From contig JALUTQ010000033.1 in NCBI GenBank assembly GCA_032718865.1, positions 124,001-188,000 on the forward strand: 64,000 nt of DNA, written 5' to 3'. The position numbers and the translations under genes are program-made. Source of the DNA: Tilletia caries. Its lineage: Eukaryota; Basidiomycota; Exobasidiomycetes; Tilletiales; Tilletiaceae. A model generated the notes under the pieces. The model did not search any database. It was not told the origin of the DNA and was given only the letters and a program-made list of their open reading frames with translations. Shown one piece after another: positions 43,961 to 56,933 of the stretch (its first letter is position 1; each line of letters begins with the position of its first letter).

Positions 43961-46900
43961 ATGTCCACATCCATCTTCTCCAGCTCAAACCCAAGCCTCA
44001 GCCTTGGTCCTGCACTCGGCTCTTCTCCCCGTCGACCTTTCGTTCCGCCACCTCCGTCGTTTCACAGTCCGCAACCGACAGTCGTCCCTTCGCTGGCACG
44101 ATCCGACGACGAATCACCCGCCAAGCGGGCACCCATTTCAACTCCACCTTCACTGCTCTCTCCTCCACGGAACAAATACCCTCCGTCAGCATCTCAGAGT
44201 CACAAGCTCTCACCCAGTCTTACGAGTCCCGCCGCAGTCCCGGCCACAAGGCGACGCAGCAGCTCCACCGCATCCGCTTCAAAGCTGAGCAACATCATCA
44301 CTCGATCATCCACCCATAGCACCTTGGCCCAATCCCGCTCAGCACCAGTATCAGCCTTTAGTCCTCAGGGCAGCCCAGCAGCTACTCGCCAACGGCGTCC
44401 GTCTTCCTCAGCATCAGCCTCGGCGGCCGCCTTCGCCCTCACCAGAGCCCTGCGCGCAAAACTCTATCGCACCGACACCGACGCCGGAGCATACTATGAC
44501 TCCGACGAGAGCTGGGACGACGGCGAGCTTGATCCCATGTCAGAGTTCGCACTCCCAGATTGGAGATTCAAGCATGCTGCACGCACAACCGAGGACGTCA
44601 GGACGGCGAGCCTCTCGCAATCTCAATCTCCATCACCAGGCAAGAAGCCGCTGATCATGGAGGCCACCTTGCGCGGTTGGACTGCAGAGCCCGAGCTCCC
44701 ATCCAATGATTCGTGAGTTGCACGATGCCAATCCGCTCAATATCACATATCTTCATACTCATTCGTTCCTCTACTCTTCCAGCACGGTTCCAGCGCACTC
44801 GCCGACCGTGAGGAAGTTCAGCGACAACTTTGCTCCTCCCGCCAAGCACCTCTCTCCAGCGGCGACCACGGGAAGTCCTCGCTTCCACAGTCCAAAGTCT
44901 CCATTTATGTCTCCGGAATCCAGGGCCAAGAATGAGCCACCAGCGGCCTCCTCCACCGGTCGAGGCTCGCCTATGCTCTTCTCCTCCCGTCCCGCACACA
45001 CAAAGCAGGCCTCCAGTCTCAGTCTCGCCCATACCAGCTCATTCGAACCGGACGCATCGTCGTTGCTTCCTCCGTTCAAGACGCCTCCGATCCAGACCGC
45101 CGATCTGCCCGCGCTCTTCACCGATTCTGAGGTGGAAGAGCGCCTGGAAGACGAGCTGAGTCCTCGCGCCTTCATTTTCCACCCTGCGCAGAACCGGAGT
45201 CACTTCGCCAAGGAGCCAAAATCGGACGTCAAGGAGGTCGCCGGAAAGCGCTCGGTACTCAAGAAGAAGTCATCTGGATCATTGAGCACAAGCGACATCT
45301 CCTATCCGACGAGTCATCAGGTGGTCAACTTGAGAGCTGTCAAGGCCGATCCGCGACCTACCATCCCCAGTCCGCGCGCCCTCAGCTTTGACGGAAAGAG
45401 CCTCCAGCTGGGTCTGGTAAACCGACAGGAAATCTTCGAGACCTCCTCGCAGCAAACACCTAGGCATTCTCCGGCTCAGGTCAAGAACTCGGTCTCGATC
45501 AGCTCCATTCGCAAGGCGAGCAATGCGGCCCTTGGGCGTACCTTCGGCTCCAACATCGCTGCCCTCTCCGACTCGGAACAGCTGGCACGTACTCAAAAGA
45601 CGGCCGTCGTGCCTTCTCGTCCGTCAACACCGCCTCCCTTCAGCGATCTGATCACGATGCCAACTCCGACTGTGCGGCAGTCGAAGGCGGAACGGATCTT
45701 GGGTCTGTCGGCCGGCGCAGCGGCGGCGATTCGCGGAACGGCAACAACGACCGCGCAGGTCAATCAGCCCCCGTCTGCCCCTTCGCTGGTACCACCTGAG
45801 AAGCCGAACCCATACGTGCGCGTCCGATCGCCGTTCGAGCTCCTCCCCCGCGCAGTGACGCCTCAGCCTCCTCCTTCCGGCTTCAAGAAGTGCGTCGGCG
45901 CATCCGCGTCGGGTCAAAAGAAGCAGGTGGCTTTTGCTCAACCGATAGCGCCGCCTGCAGGCGCGCCGCAACATGCCCCCTTGCTGAGCTACGACCCGCG
46001 TCGACGACCGAAGCAGGCTTTGCCGTCCATGTCGCAGGAGAGCTTGCCTCCCAGCGACGGAAGCGGTGGTTCGGCTTCATCACCGGACACGCCGGACTCT
46101 CTTCAGAAGACGACGGAGCTGCCGTGGGTGCCGGCAACACTGGCTTCACTCTCGCGATCATTGCCGCCGAGCAAGACTGCGCCTTCCATCATCCGGAAGC
46201 TCTCAGCTAAGCGGCCGGGAATGGCAGCTGCAGCCAGCTTCGGGAAGGCCATCATGGGCGGAGCGCCGCTGCGCCCTCGACGCGCCAGTGACGTTGAGGT
46301 CATCGGCATTCAGGAGGAGGAAGAGGAGGACAGCCCAGATTCGTCGAACAACTGGTCCGCAGGCGAGATGCCTCCAAAGCATCGCAAGTTGACTCCTGTC
46401 TTGCCTCCAGGGCAGACGGCACGCAGCAGTCCGAGGTTCGAGCTGAGGGATCATCAGCTCCTTCCACCACTACCAAAGCGCATGCAAGCACCGGCGTTCG
46501 CACCGCCCATGGTTCTCCAGACATCACCCGCGCCCGCGCCCATCAAGAAAGATACCTGGCTTGCGCGACAGAAGGCCAACTATGCGCAGACGATATCATC
46601 TGCTCCCGGCGCGATGGAGCAGGACCATCTCGAGCCGGTCGAGTTCAGCACTGGGCCGATGTGCTCGAGTGAGTCCCTCCCGTTCATGGACGAGCCGTGT
46701 TGGACGTCGGAGGACAGCCCGAGCGATGCTAAGCCTTCTTCACCGGAGATTGACGCTGGTCGTCGACGGCAGCTTGGAGAGGAGTGCATGGCAGAGGAGG
46801 CAGCGGAAGCAGCGGTCGTCCAGAAGCCCACTGCCAGCTCGGAAGAACCTCACCCCGCGGTTGTGGTACCAGCAGCAATCAAGCCGGTTCCTGCCTTCCA

Positions 46901-48290
46901 CGCCACCGTGCTGGGTACGCAGCTTATTCCAGCATCGGACCTGGACGGACGCAGGCTCTACGATCTAGACGGTCTGCCTGCATCTGTATTGCTCCGGAAA
47001 CGACGAGTCATCGTCCAGCTGATGGTGAAGAAGGAGACGTACTGGACGACAAAGGAGATCTTCTTTGCGAACGGTGCCGCTGATGCTGATGCTCCGAGGC
47101 TCGCTTCGATGATCAAGAACACTGCGGATATGGCCGAGAAGCTGTTCGGACCGGACGACTTCGAGGAGGAGCCTGCGAAGACTACTCTTAAGGCTCGCTC
47201 ATCCCTTGCTCCATCTCAGACACCGATGTCGGACACTGCGTCGTTCGAGTTCAACCTGCAGCATCCTTTCCATCTTGGCTGCTCAGGAGCCTCCAAGTCG
47301 ACCTTGGAGGTTGACCTGACGCCAACCTCGGCCAACTATCACCTTTCCGGCGACGGAGCCTCTGCCGGCACGCCCAGTCCCATCTCCAGTCCTTCCAGCA
47401 TGGGCTCAACGATCGTCTTCACGCCGAAAACTCCGGCCAACTTGCGGGCCTCGAACACGTCCATGTTCGCTAGGGCCTTGGGCCCGCTCGTTGTTCAACA
47501 AGCCGCCTATATCGCTCGATTGCGAATCCAGCACCAGGAGGACGAAAGCTGCTATGATGGACAAGGTCATCGTATAGGGTGGGGTGGACCGAGCGATGTC
47601 TCCTTGGAGGAGAACGAGTGGGACGCTGGCGAGGAGGGGTCGGGCTTCAGTCCGAGGAGCAACTCCAACCGCGAGCGCCGGGCATTGACTCTGTCTAGAG
47701 TGGAGGAGGAGGACCAATTCGACTCGCGATGCTCGATGTCTTCCTGGATCCACGGACGCTCTCCCTCGCCGGACCTCTTCCCATCCCGACGACCGAGTGA
47801 AATGGTGTACCTAGTCGAAGAAGAGGCGGAGGGGTATGCAGCGGTGCCGCACATCACCATCGAGCCCGCCGCGCCTTCGATCGTCGGTGTTGAGGAGGAG
47901 GACCCTGAGCCAACCAGTCCCCGACCGGACCGGATGCACATCTTGATCACCCTCAAGCTCGATCGCGACCCGAACCCTTATCCGAGCATCTTGGCCGCCC
48001 TTTGCAAAGATCCGCACGCAGAGATCGGAGCACACGCGCAAGATATCGACATGTCCTCGTCGGAGTCTGGACATTCGGCCGGTCACCTTCGGTCTTCCGT
48101 CTTGCTTCAGCCAGTAGACGTCGGCACCATCAGTCGACGCCGACGTGGAAAGGACCTGAGCGCTCATCGGAGTCCAGCATCGCTGTCTTCGGCATCGGAC
48201 TCGGATGCTGGCGAGCAGGGGCGGACCGCCCGTCGAACGTGGGCTTCGACACAGGAGAAGGAAGAGGCAGCGTGGCTGGGTCTCGTCTAG
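43961..48290 (+). CDS. Large disordered Ser/Pro-rich protein, 1,419 aa, unknown function
   Basis: Exon 1 43961-44712, intron 44713-44782 (GTGAGT...TTCCAG), exon 2 44783-48290. Most of the protein is low-complexity Ser/Pro/Ala with many S/T-P sites and short basic patches, typical of a phosphorylated scaffold or cell-polarity protein. One more ordered part lies at about 735-850: HATVLGTQLIPASDLDGR, then VIVQLMVKKETYWTTKEIFF, then DMAEKLFGPDDFEE and FEFNLQHPFHLG. Part of this block (from the IPASDLDGR region onward) is duplicated as a pseudogene at 60779-61300. Another structured stretch (HILITLKLDRDPNPYPSILA) lies near the C-terminus. I do not recognise a family. Codon use and the single long frame leave no doubt that it is a gene. 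Confidence 0.88.
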
Positions 48291-49337
48291 ACCACGATCG
48301 CATGCGCCTTCTTACTACTGGACTCAGTCCCAGCCTCAACCTCAACCTCTTAACATCATTAATCATCAGCTCCACACCTGAACAAAGAAAGTCACCCGGG
48401 CCTGTACTGTATACGCGCAACGCGCGAGTGTCGTCGAACTAATCTCAACAAGTGAACCAGCTCATCGATCCAATACCTCGAAGTGAAGCACAGAACATGC
48501 GATGAGCGATGAGTAATGAGTCTGCTCCGCGCCGCTCGATGAGCTTGTGACGTGCAAACTACAAACTGGGCATGGGATCAGTTTCTGGCGATAGTAGTAG
48601 AGGAAACAGTCTTGGCGCACGATGCACGGACTGGGCTGAACAACGTAACTTTCATTGACCACTAAAAAGCCAAATGTACAAACGTCCAACGCACTGGTCC
48701 GTTCACTTATAGATTGGTCCGTCTACTCATAAATCTCTGGCCCTCTGAACCATTATTTTCAGACGCTTTGTCCAATTCTTTCCTCCGTTTCCCCGTCATC
48801 CACCCATATGATTTGGTCCTCTCGCCCACCTTTTGCTCCGTTCCCCCCTTTGGTTTAACCAAGGAAAAACAACAATTTACCTCCCCAAAAGTCTTAAAAG
48901 AGGACCGAAATCCTCAGAACGGAACGAGCGTGGCGCTGCCCGTCCTCAGTGGCAGCCTCAGTGCCTCTTTTGTATTCTTGCAGTCCCAGTTTTGTAAAGG
49001 ACATACAATATGGAAGCCACAAACGACAACGTTTGTAATCATAACCGTTCTTTAATTTTCAGGATTAGCCAAGACTTTTTATTTTTGGAAGCGGGGGAAC
49101 GGACCTTTTGACGGGGTGGTTTGTGGCAAAATTTTGGGTAAGTAGGATCTGGGTACTGGGCAAACGGATTCCACTTTCCGTGGGGTGAACGGACCAATCC
49201 ATGGGCTAACGTTGGGAAAAAAGGACGTTCGTCTATCCTGCCACTAAAAATAGACCGGGGCGCTACGTTCCGAGGTGGCTTGATGCATGGGCGATCTATC
49301 GATTTAAAGAACAAGGAATGATTGATGATGACAACCA
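48291..49337. other. No gene recognised; left flank of the copia element
   Basis: 3' flank of the 43961 gene, then AT-richer DNA (48.7-49.3 kb) with only short frames. It ends at the copia target duplication CGTAC. Before the insertion it was continuous with 58907 onward, so it may contain the original upstream region of the Cys-family gene at 59126. Confidence 0.45.
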
Positions 49338-49342
49338 CGTAC

Positions 49343-49606
49343 TGTTGGACTTTTGACTAAGGCAAGCCACGCGGTCCAATGTATTCGTATCGAGGCCTTG
49401 GTAATCTCGCGGAGAGATGCTGAGAAGGTAATACGAATGCCTGATGTTCTGCCTAGATTGAGCGGTGGTCTGGGTCTGCTAAGGGTCTCTTATATACTGT
49501 GTGTGCTAGTGGTCTGTGCGTATTTCCAGAGGTTTCCACCGCCCACGCCGTGTGAGAGTCCGGCGCCATATGAGATTTCCATACCATTCGCCGATGGTCT
49601 CCAACA
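49343..49606 (-). repeat. 3' LTR of the copia element (264 bp)
   Basis: I see no difference from the right LTR over all 264 bp. On the minus strand it contains CAGTATATAAGAGACC (49502-49487), a likely TATA box for the element transcript. Confidence 0.95.
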
Positions 49607-49667
49607 CTCCCACCATGGCGTCGTGGCCGAACCGCCTCTTTCCAACACCCAAGCCCCGTCACCCCGA

Positions 49668-52600
49668 TCAACCGCTGAGCCCGAGTCGTCGACGCGCTAC
49701 TTCCAGCTTCCCGCGCGGCAGTACCTTTGTGAAGATGTCCGCAAGGTTGTTGTTGGTATCCACCCGGCTGACTTTGAGTTGTCCGCGTCGCACTCGATCG
49801 CGTGTGAAATGATACTTGAGATCGAAGTGCTTGCTTTTCCCGAATGCCGCAGGCTTATTCGCGATTGTGGTTGCCGCTTCGTTGTCGCAGTAGAGTGGTG
49901 TCGCTGCCTTCTGCTGCATGCCGAGTTCGCCGAGGAAGTTGCGGATCCACAGTGCCTCGCGTGCGGCCTCGAACAGAGCCATGTACTCTGCCTCGGTCGT
50001 CGACCACGCTGGCGTCTTCTGCAACTGGGACTTCCAAGACACCGCGCATCCGTAGACGAGGAACACCCATCCGGTGGTACTCTTCATGTCCACGCGATCT
50101 CCGCCATGGTCGGCATCGGCGTAGCCTTCCAGCACGATATCCGACGACGGCTTGTATGTCAGTTTGAGATCCGATGTCTTGCGCAAGTGCCGAAGCAACT
50201 GCTGAGCGTCCTGTGCTGCTTCCTCATCCGGTGATCCCATCTTCCTTGCCAGAACTCCCACCGGAAAGGTGAAGTCTGGTCGTGTGCATTGCCCCAACCA
50301 CATCAAGCTCCCCACCCTTGCGGCGTAGTCGCCGGGCACACTCGGTGAGTCTAATGTATTGCCCTTGCCGCGTTCGAGGAGAGGAAGGTCGCGTCCCTTG
50401 GCGTTGTCCATGCCGTAGCGCTGCAGAGTCGCGTTCGCGTATGCTTGCTGACTGAGTGTGATTGTTCCCGCAGCTTCGTCTCGCAGGACCTGCACGCCAA
50501 GGAAGTGATGAACCGCGCCGTTCTTTTTGATCTCGAACTCGTCGCGTAAGTGTTTCTTGACGTGCTCGCATTCTTCTCGGCTGGGGGTGAAGATGAGGAT
50601 GTCATCGACGTATACCCCGAGGACAACGATGCGCTTCCAGTCTTTCGGGTTCCGGACAAAGATGCAGGGCTCAGAGTCAAGTTGGGCGAACCCAGCCTTG
50701 ATCAGTGCAGCAACTAACACCTCGTTCCATTCCCTACCACTCTGCTTCAGCCCGTATAGAGCTCGCCGCAGCAGAAGCACGTCGCTTGTTCCGTCCTCGA
50801 AGCCTGGGGGCTGCTCCATGTACACGGTGTCGTGCAGCACGCCGTTGAGGTAGGCGGTGACGACATCGGACTGCTCGACGATCCAGCCAATCTTGGCTGC
50901 AAGGACGAGCAAGATGCGCAGACTGGCCATGCGAGCCACCGGGGAGAACGTCTCTCCATAATCGATGCCGGCTCGTTACGTGTTTCCCATGGCTACCAGT
51001 CTCGCCTTGTGCCGGAGCGCCCTTCCCATTGCGTCCAACTTCAACTTGTAGACCCTCCGACTCCGTATTAGCCTCTTCGCCTGACGCCTCGAGACCTTCT
51101 CCCAAGTCTTCTTCTTCACTAGTGAGTCATACTCCTCTTGCATGGCGCTTCTCCACTTGTCCCACTCTGGGCGTGATCTTGCCTCGCTTAGAGTCTTGGG
51201 CTCAAGTGGTACACCATCGGCGCTGACCCTTCCTCCCACCAACAGCGCACCCCGGACCGCCATCGCGTACGCTCGCACCAGCTTGGCTTGGCCGTGTTGC
51301 TGGTGTAAGCGCGGTGATCGCCGCGTCGGTTCGCGGCTCTCCCGGATGCGCTTGATGTACGCGCGCTCCGCCTCCGGGATTCGGTCGGGTGGTGCTGCTG
51401 TTGCCGTCGGTGCCGGTGGTGAGTCCTGAGGTTGCGTCTGTGGGTCGCTCGGTGCTTGCCGGTTTGGGTCGCTGATCGCTGGCGCCATCGCCTCTTTGAC
51501 CTCCTCAGAACTGGGAAGGCCGTCGATTTGGGCGCGCAGCAGTAGCTGCTCGAGGTGAGCTGTCTCGTCGGGCTCTTCGTCCTCCTCCATCTCCCACTCC
51601 TTCCGCATCCGCATCCAGCACCGCCACATCTCCCGCATCCCTCTCCGCCGACTCCACCACCCTCCGGTCATCCGCCTGCCGCTCCTCCTGAGCGCCGTCC
51701 TTGGTGAGTCCTCCCTCACCCTCTACTCCCACCGGTCCTGCCGCCTCTTCCGCTCCTGCTGCTCCAACTCCTTCTCCCGACCACTGATCTCCCCGCTCCT
51801 CATCCCTGTCCTCCACCAGACTCCACTCATCGTGCCACTCGAGCACGTCATCCAGGGAGCCCGTCTTCCGGGGGGGACCGGAAGGTCCTGGTACCGACGA
51901 TCTTCGTCGAAGATGACGTCCCGGCTGGTGCCCATCCGATGGGTGGACTTGCTCGGTATGGACACCTTCCATCCCTTTGTCGTCTCTCCGTAACCCAGGA
52001 ACACAGCTGGGACTCTCCGCAACGCAAGCTTACCCTTTCTCTGCGCACTTTGAACCAGAGGCCAGCACAGGCAGCCGAACACGCGAAGGTTCGAGAGGTC
52101 TACCTTGCGCCCTGTCCAGATCTCCTCGGGTATGTGCCCTCCGTCCTTCAGCCGTGGAGTACGGTTCAGAACGTAAGCAGCTGCTCGCATTGCGTGTGGC
52201 CAGTACGAGCTGTCCAGTCCTGACGTCAGGAGCATGGCTCTCATTCTGTCCTGCAGTGTCCGGTTCCATCTCTCGGCGACTCCGTTCTGCTGGCTGGTGT
52301 ATGGGTTAGTGGTCTCCCACCAAACCCCGAGTTCCTTGGCCCAGTCTTGGGATTGTCGGTTGATGAACTCTCCCCCGTTGTCTGACCGAACCACCACCAG
52401 CTGCTTGCCCGTCTCCTTCTGTGCGCGGCGCACCCAATCGAGGAACACTGTCAGTGCGTTCCCCTTTGCCGTCATGGGATTCGCCCACACCTTCCGGCTT
52501 GCGCTATCGACAATGATGAGTGTATATTTCTCCCCATCCCCACCGGTTCCCTCCTCCATGGGACCGATGACGTCCACATGGACCAGGCTCAGCCGACGAT

Positions 52601-54413
52601 GCGAAACCGTCTCTGAGTGGGGGAATGGTGCGCGCACGCCATTCCCTTGCTTGCAGTTGTCACAGTCGTGACTGGCCTTGATTAAGGCACTCTTGCTGAC
52701 TGCCGTTCCCTTCGTGCAGCCCTTGTCCCACATTACGCCCGCGACCTTGGGAGAGGAGTGTCCCTTCCGTTGATGAAGCAGACGAGCTTCCAGGCTCGCG
52801 CCTCCCGTGCGCACGTGTTGCGCCGTCGCTTGCCGTCCCTTGATTTCCGTGGTGAGTATGCACCCACCCCGCTCCTTGACATGTGGGGCCAATACTGACA
52901 TGTCTCCCTCACAACCCATCCGCATCCCTCCAGGTGCCAGCTCAAACCTGATGTCTCCCTCCACAGCCCGCATGACGGACAGCAGATTCGACGTGAGGTC
53001 GGGCACCCATAGCACGTCGTGCAGTCGCAGCACGCGCTCCCCATCTTCCCCAGCTACCTTGAGAGTGAGTTTCCCCATTCCCTTGATAGCAAGCTCGCTA
53101 TCGTCAGCTAGACTGACGCTTCCGAACTCTCCCTCGTCCAACTCATCGAACAGGGCTTTGCACCAAGTCATGTGGTGTGATGCAGCCGTGTCGAGTATCC
53201 ATTGGTACCAAAGGTGAGCTCTCAGACCGGGCGGAACCTCCGCTGCTAAGCATGCACGAGAGAAAGAAGCTGACGCTCGTATATTGCTAGCAGTGAGAGG
53301 TACCGCCCCGAGTCCCTATTGGCGAGAAATGGAGTTTCGGCCCTTGTTGGCTCGGGCCTCGGTGTTGTGAGTGTTTGTGTTTTCGGTGCCGACAGCCGAC
53401 TTGTCGAGCTTCGGGCAATTTCGCTTGATGTGTCCCTTTTCCTGTCACTCGTAGCAGATCGGGCCACCTTTGCCACGACGACCACCACCTCCGCCGCCAG
53501 AGTTTCCGTTCCCTTTCTTGTGAGTATTCGCTGCCTTTGCCGTCGCCGACACATCCGCCTTGGTGCGATCGTTGAACATCTGCTCTTCTTGCTTGAACTT
53601 CTCCAGAGCCGAGTGGAATGTAATAGGTTCGTGCCTGTCGAGTGCTTCCAGGATTGCCGACCGACGCGACGCGTAGCGCTCAGTGACAGCCCTCACCAGA
53701 TAGACTACCTGCTGACGCTCTGACAACTCTATTCCCGCATTCTCTGCGCGCTCGAACAGCCCTAGCAGCTTGTCTCCAAGCTTCTGAATAGATTCGCTCT
53801 GTTGCCGAACACCAGTCAGCTCGTCCTGGATGCGTATCTGGGAGGCCGTGTCACTGGACGAAACATGCCCCTTGAACGCCTGGTGAAGGTATGTGATACG
53901 ACTTTCCCCTTTCCGAATCAGACGCATAGTGACATTGGTTAGCGTCGGACCCACAGTGTTGACAAACAGGGTACCGAGCGCAGCGTCGAGTTCGGGGTCG
54001 TAGCCGTCGGATTGCGTCGGTGCGGGGAAATCGTCGCCGTGTCGTTGGAAGCCCTTCGGATATTCATCGCCGTCGAAATGTGCCAAGGCACCGGGGATCG
54101 ACTGAATGTGAGTGCGGAACCGATAGTGCCATGTTGCATAAGTGTCGTGCTCAAGCTTGGGGACGAGGGTAACCGTTCTTGCTGCAGTGTGATACATCGA
54201 TGTTTCGAGCGGCGAAACTTTCTTTTCAGGTGCACGAGGCGGGTCACTCAGGGCTCGCTCAACACGCTCACCCGTCGCAACCACCATCACCTCACGGAGG
54301 GCATCTTCCAGCGGCGTTCCCTCGCGGGTCTTCCGGGCAAGCTCCTCCAGCACCTGCTTCGTGCGGTCGTCGTGATCGTGCTCCATACTCTCGGATCGAG
54401 TAACTGATCTCAT
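49668..54413 (-). pseudogene. Copia gag-pol, one frame with four in-frame stops
   Basis: A single reading frame runs from ATG 54413, directly inside the 5' LTR, to TGA 49668. Gag (about 320 codons) ends in a zinc knuckle, GPICYE then QEKGHIKRNC, where TGA (53447-53445) replaces the second Cys codon. Then come the protease (ILDTAASHHM), the integrase zinc region (HQRKGH, CDNCK) and catalytic core (HVDVIGPM, VRSDNGGEF, GVAERWN), RT (YVDDI) and RNase H (EGYADADHGGD, STTEAEYMAL). Further stops are TAG 53318-53316, TAG 51725-51723 and TAA 50978-50976. I found no frameshift. Unless the stops are suppressed, only Gag lacking most of its knuckle could be made. Confidence 0.92.
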
Positions 54414-54417
54414 AACC

Positions 54418-54574
54418 TGTTGGACTTTTGACTAAGGCAAGCCACGCGGTCCAATGTATTCGTATCGAGGCCTTGGTAATCTCGCGGAGAGATGCTGAGA
54501 AGGTAATACGAATGCCTGATGTTCTGCCTAGATTGAGCGGTGGTCTGGGTCTGCTAAGGGTCTCTTATATACTG
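54418..54574 (-). repeat. 5' LTR of the copia element, left part (157 bp)
   Basis: Identical to 49343-49499; the remaining 107 bp of this LTR lie at 58795-58901 beyond the nested insertions. Confidence 0.95.
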
Positions 54575-54886
54575 CCTTGTTCGCTCAGTTCCGGTTCTCA
54601 GTGAGTATATCGTCCTGTGCACAGCGTGTGCAGTGAGGGTTGGGTTAGAGCACTTGGTGCTCGCACGTCGGTGCAAGTCCGACCCGGAGCGTGGGTGCGG
54701 CGCAGACGCGAAGGGGGAGGACCCGGGGAGGTGGGTGGGTTTCTGAAGCAGCGCGAGCGAGGCAAGTCGAGCGAAGTGGTGGTTCTCGACGCGACCGCGC
54801 GCATCTTCGTCTCATAATAAGGGGTTTCGTCAGATCCACGACAAGTGTGAAGTGAGATGAAAAAAAGGTGACTCGCTCCCGTTGAA

Positions 54887-56775
54887 ATGAACACCCCCGA
54901 ATCACCGCGTCCACGACAGACACGAAGTGCACGAAATGAGAAAGACAGCCATACGAGCTCCCTTCAGCTCCGCGTCGGAAGCCTGCTCTGCACAACCACG
55001 TCCTCGCCATTAAGCGCTCTATGGAACATGCCACGGACATCAGCAAAGCAGCAGGTCCTCAAGCAGACGGCGGAGGCCCTCGTCGAGTCCTGCGCCTTGC
55101 GCCGTCGCGTTCAAGATTGGCTCGAGAACAGCAGCATTGGTACCATAACCCCTCCAAGGTCGACATCGGGACTCGACTCCGAGTCGTCTCCTGTCTCCGT
55201 CTCAGTCACCGTCACCAGCAGCAGCGAATGCTCGCTCTCCCTCTCGGCCCTCTCCGGATCCGACTCCGTCGACAGCGATAGCGACGGCGCGCGCTCCAGT
55301 GTCTCGGACATGAGCACCATGACGGACAGTGATGGCTCGACGGCACGGGAGCTTAGGCTCATACGAGACATTATTCAGCAACTGGAGCAGCGTCGCGTCT
55401 TGCTGGAACGGCGGACTCCTCGAAACGCGCCCACTCTCGTGCAGCTGCTGGACAAGTTACGCGACTCAGGGCGTGCGACAGACCTGGCCTACTTTCGCCA
55501 CCTGGTACGCGTCCTCCCTCCCGCATTCGATGCAATCGTCAACCTCATATCGTCGCACGAGGCCTTTAAGGTCAATCCCAAGCGACCTGGAGCATCTGCG
55601 CGGGAGCAAACGGCAGTCGCGCTGTATTGGATGGGACGGTCGGGCAACGGAGGAGGTGTGAGGGATGTTGCCTTCGCATGCGGTTGCTCAGAAGGATCGG
55701 TACATGCGTACACGACACGGGTCATCCTGGCCTTATGCAGCATTCGGTCTCAGGTCTTGTGTTGGGCTAGCGAGGCGGAAAAGTAGGAAGCTCGCGCCTG
55801 GGTGGCGCAACGGTCCGGCTGCACCGCGTTCGCCAATGGATGGTCCATGGTAGATGGGAGCCTCATCCCATTAGCGTACACACCCAGTCGCACTGCGCAT
55901 CCACGAGAATACTTCGATCGCAAGGCACAGTATTCGCTCAACCTCCAAGCCGTGGTTTTGCCGACGACACTCCGCTTTATCGACTACGTCGCGGGATACA
56001 AAGGATCCACTCAGGACTCTCGAGCTTTCGCCGCTAGCGATATCGTCAAGCAGCCTCGAAAGAACTTGGATGAGGGGGGGAATTCGTTTGGACGGACAAC
56101 GGATACGGCCTCTCGGAGTTCACCTGCGGCCCATACGATCACATTGTGGCTGCTAAGTCCCCCGACGTCAAGGCGTACAACAAAGCGGTCAGCGGGGTGC
56201 GAGTCAGGAGCGAGCATGCGTTCGGCTATTTCAAGGGCCGATTCCAATCCATGAAGGGCCTACGAGTGCAGATTCAGGACTCTGAGGATCATCATCGAGC
56301 GGTGCAAATCATTGTGGCTGCAATGGTTGCTCACAACATTGCTCTACGATGGGATGGACCGGCGGAGCGCGACTGTTTCGTGGACCTGAGTGGTGTTTCG
56401 AACCAGGCAAGGAAGGCGTGGCATGAGCTTCAAGAACCTGATGCAGAGACGGAGACGGTGCAAAAGGCGGCTTGGGCTCGAAGGATCAATGCTCAAAGGA
56501 GACACGACCAGAAGGAACGCAAACGAGCAGCCCAACTTTCCCAGTACCGTCTCGACACAGACCGAAAATCGAAGGCAAAGGAGGTGCGAGAGAAGCTTCA
56601 CTCCGTGCTTTTCAACGCCATCGAGCGGCCATTCTTCGACACTACGCCCGAGTCCCGAAAAGCGGACAAGACGGAGAAAGAGTATCTGGAGATGTTGGAG
56701 AAGCGGAGAAACAGACGCAATGCATCGCGGGGACGAGGAAGGGGTCAAAGTGCGCGCTCATCCAGAGGTCGTTGA
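54887..56775 (+). pseudogene. Harbinger DDE transposase (broken)
   Basis: The N-terminal ~260 residues have a Ser/Asp-rich linker and a helix-turn-helix-like region (VRDVAFACGCSEGSVHAYT). The DDE_4-type nuclease follows: VDGSLIPL (first Asp), GSTQDSRAF (second Asp), then SEHAFGYFKGRF (Glu) and a basic C-terminus (RGRGRGQSARSSRGR). An in-frame TAG at 55784-55786 separates the N-terminal region from the nuclease, and a frameshift at a G7 run near 56075-56081 separates the second Asp from the Glu. As read, no complete transposase can be made. Both lesions could be checked as sequencing errors, the G7 run in particular. Confidence 0.88.
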
Positions 56776-56933
56776 TAGTTGATGCTCAGGTTGCAATAGC
56801 ATGACACTTGATTGATAGACATGAATCATTTTGAATTTCAGATTGAGTGGTGGATTGTGAGGGGGGGCTTAGGGCGTTTACATTGGAGCAATGGGCCAAG
56901 GGCAGAGGCAGACTAACGCCTTAGGTCTGGCTC

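Noticed and set aside
54615..54700. A working tRNA gene at the head of the SINE
   Set aside because: Only D- and T-arm-like parts fit. The acceptor stem and anticodon arm do not, and the block recurs as part of a dispersed repeat.
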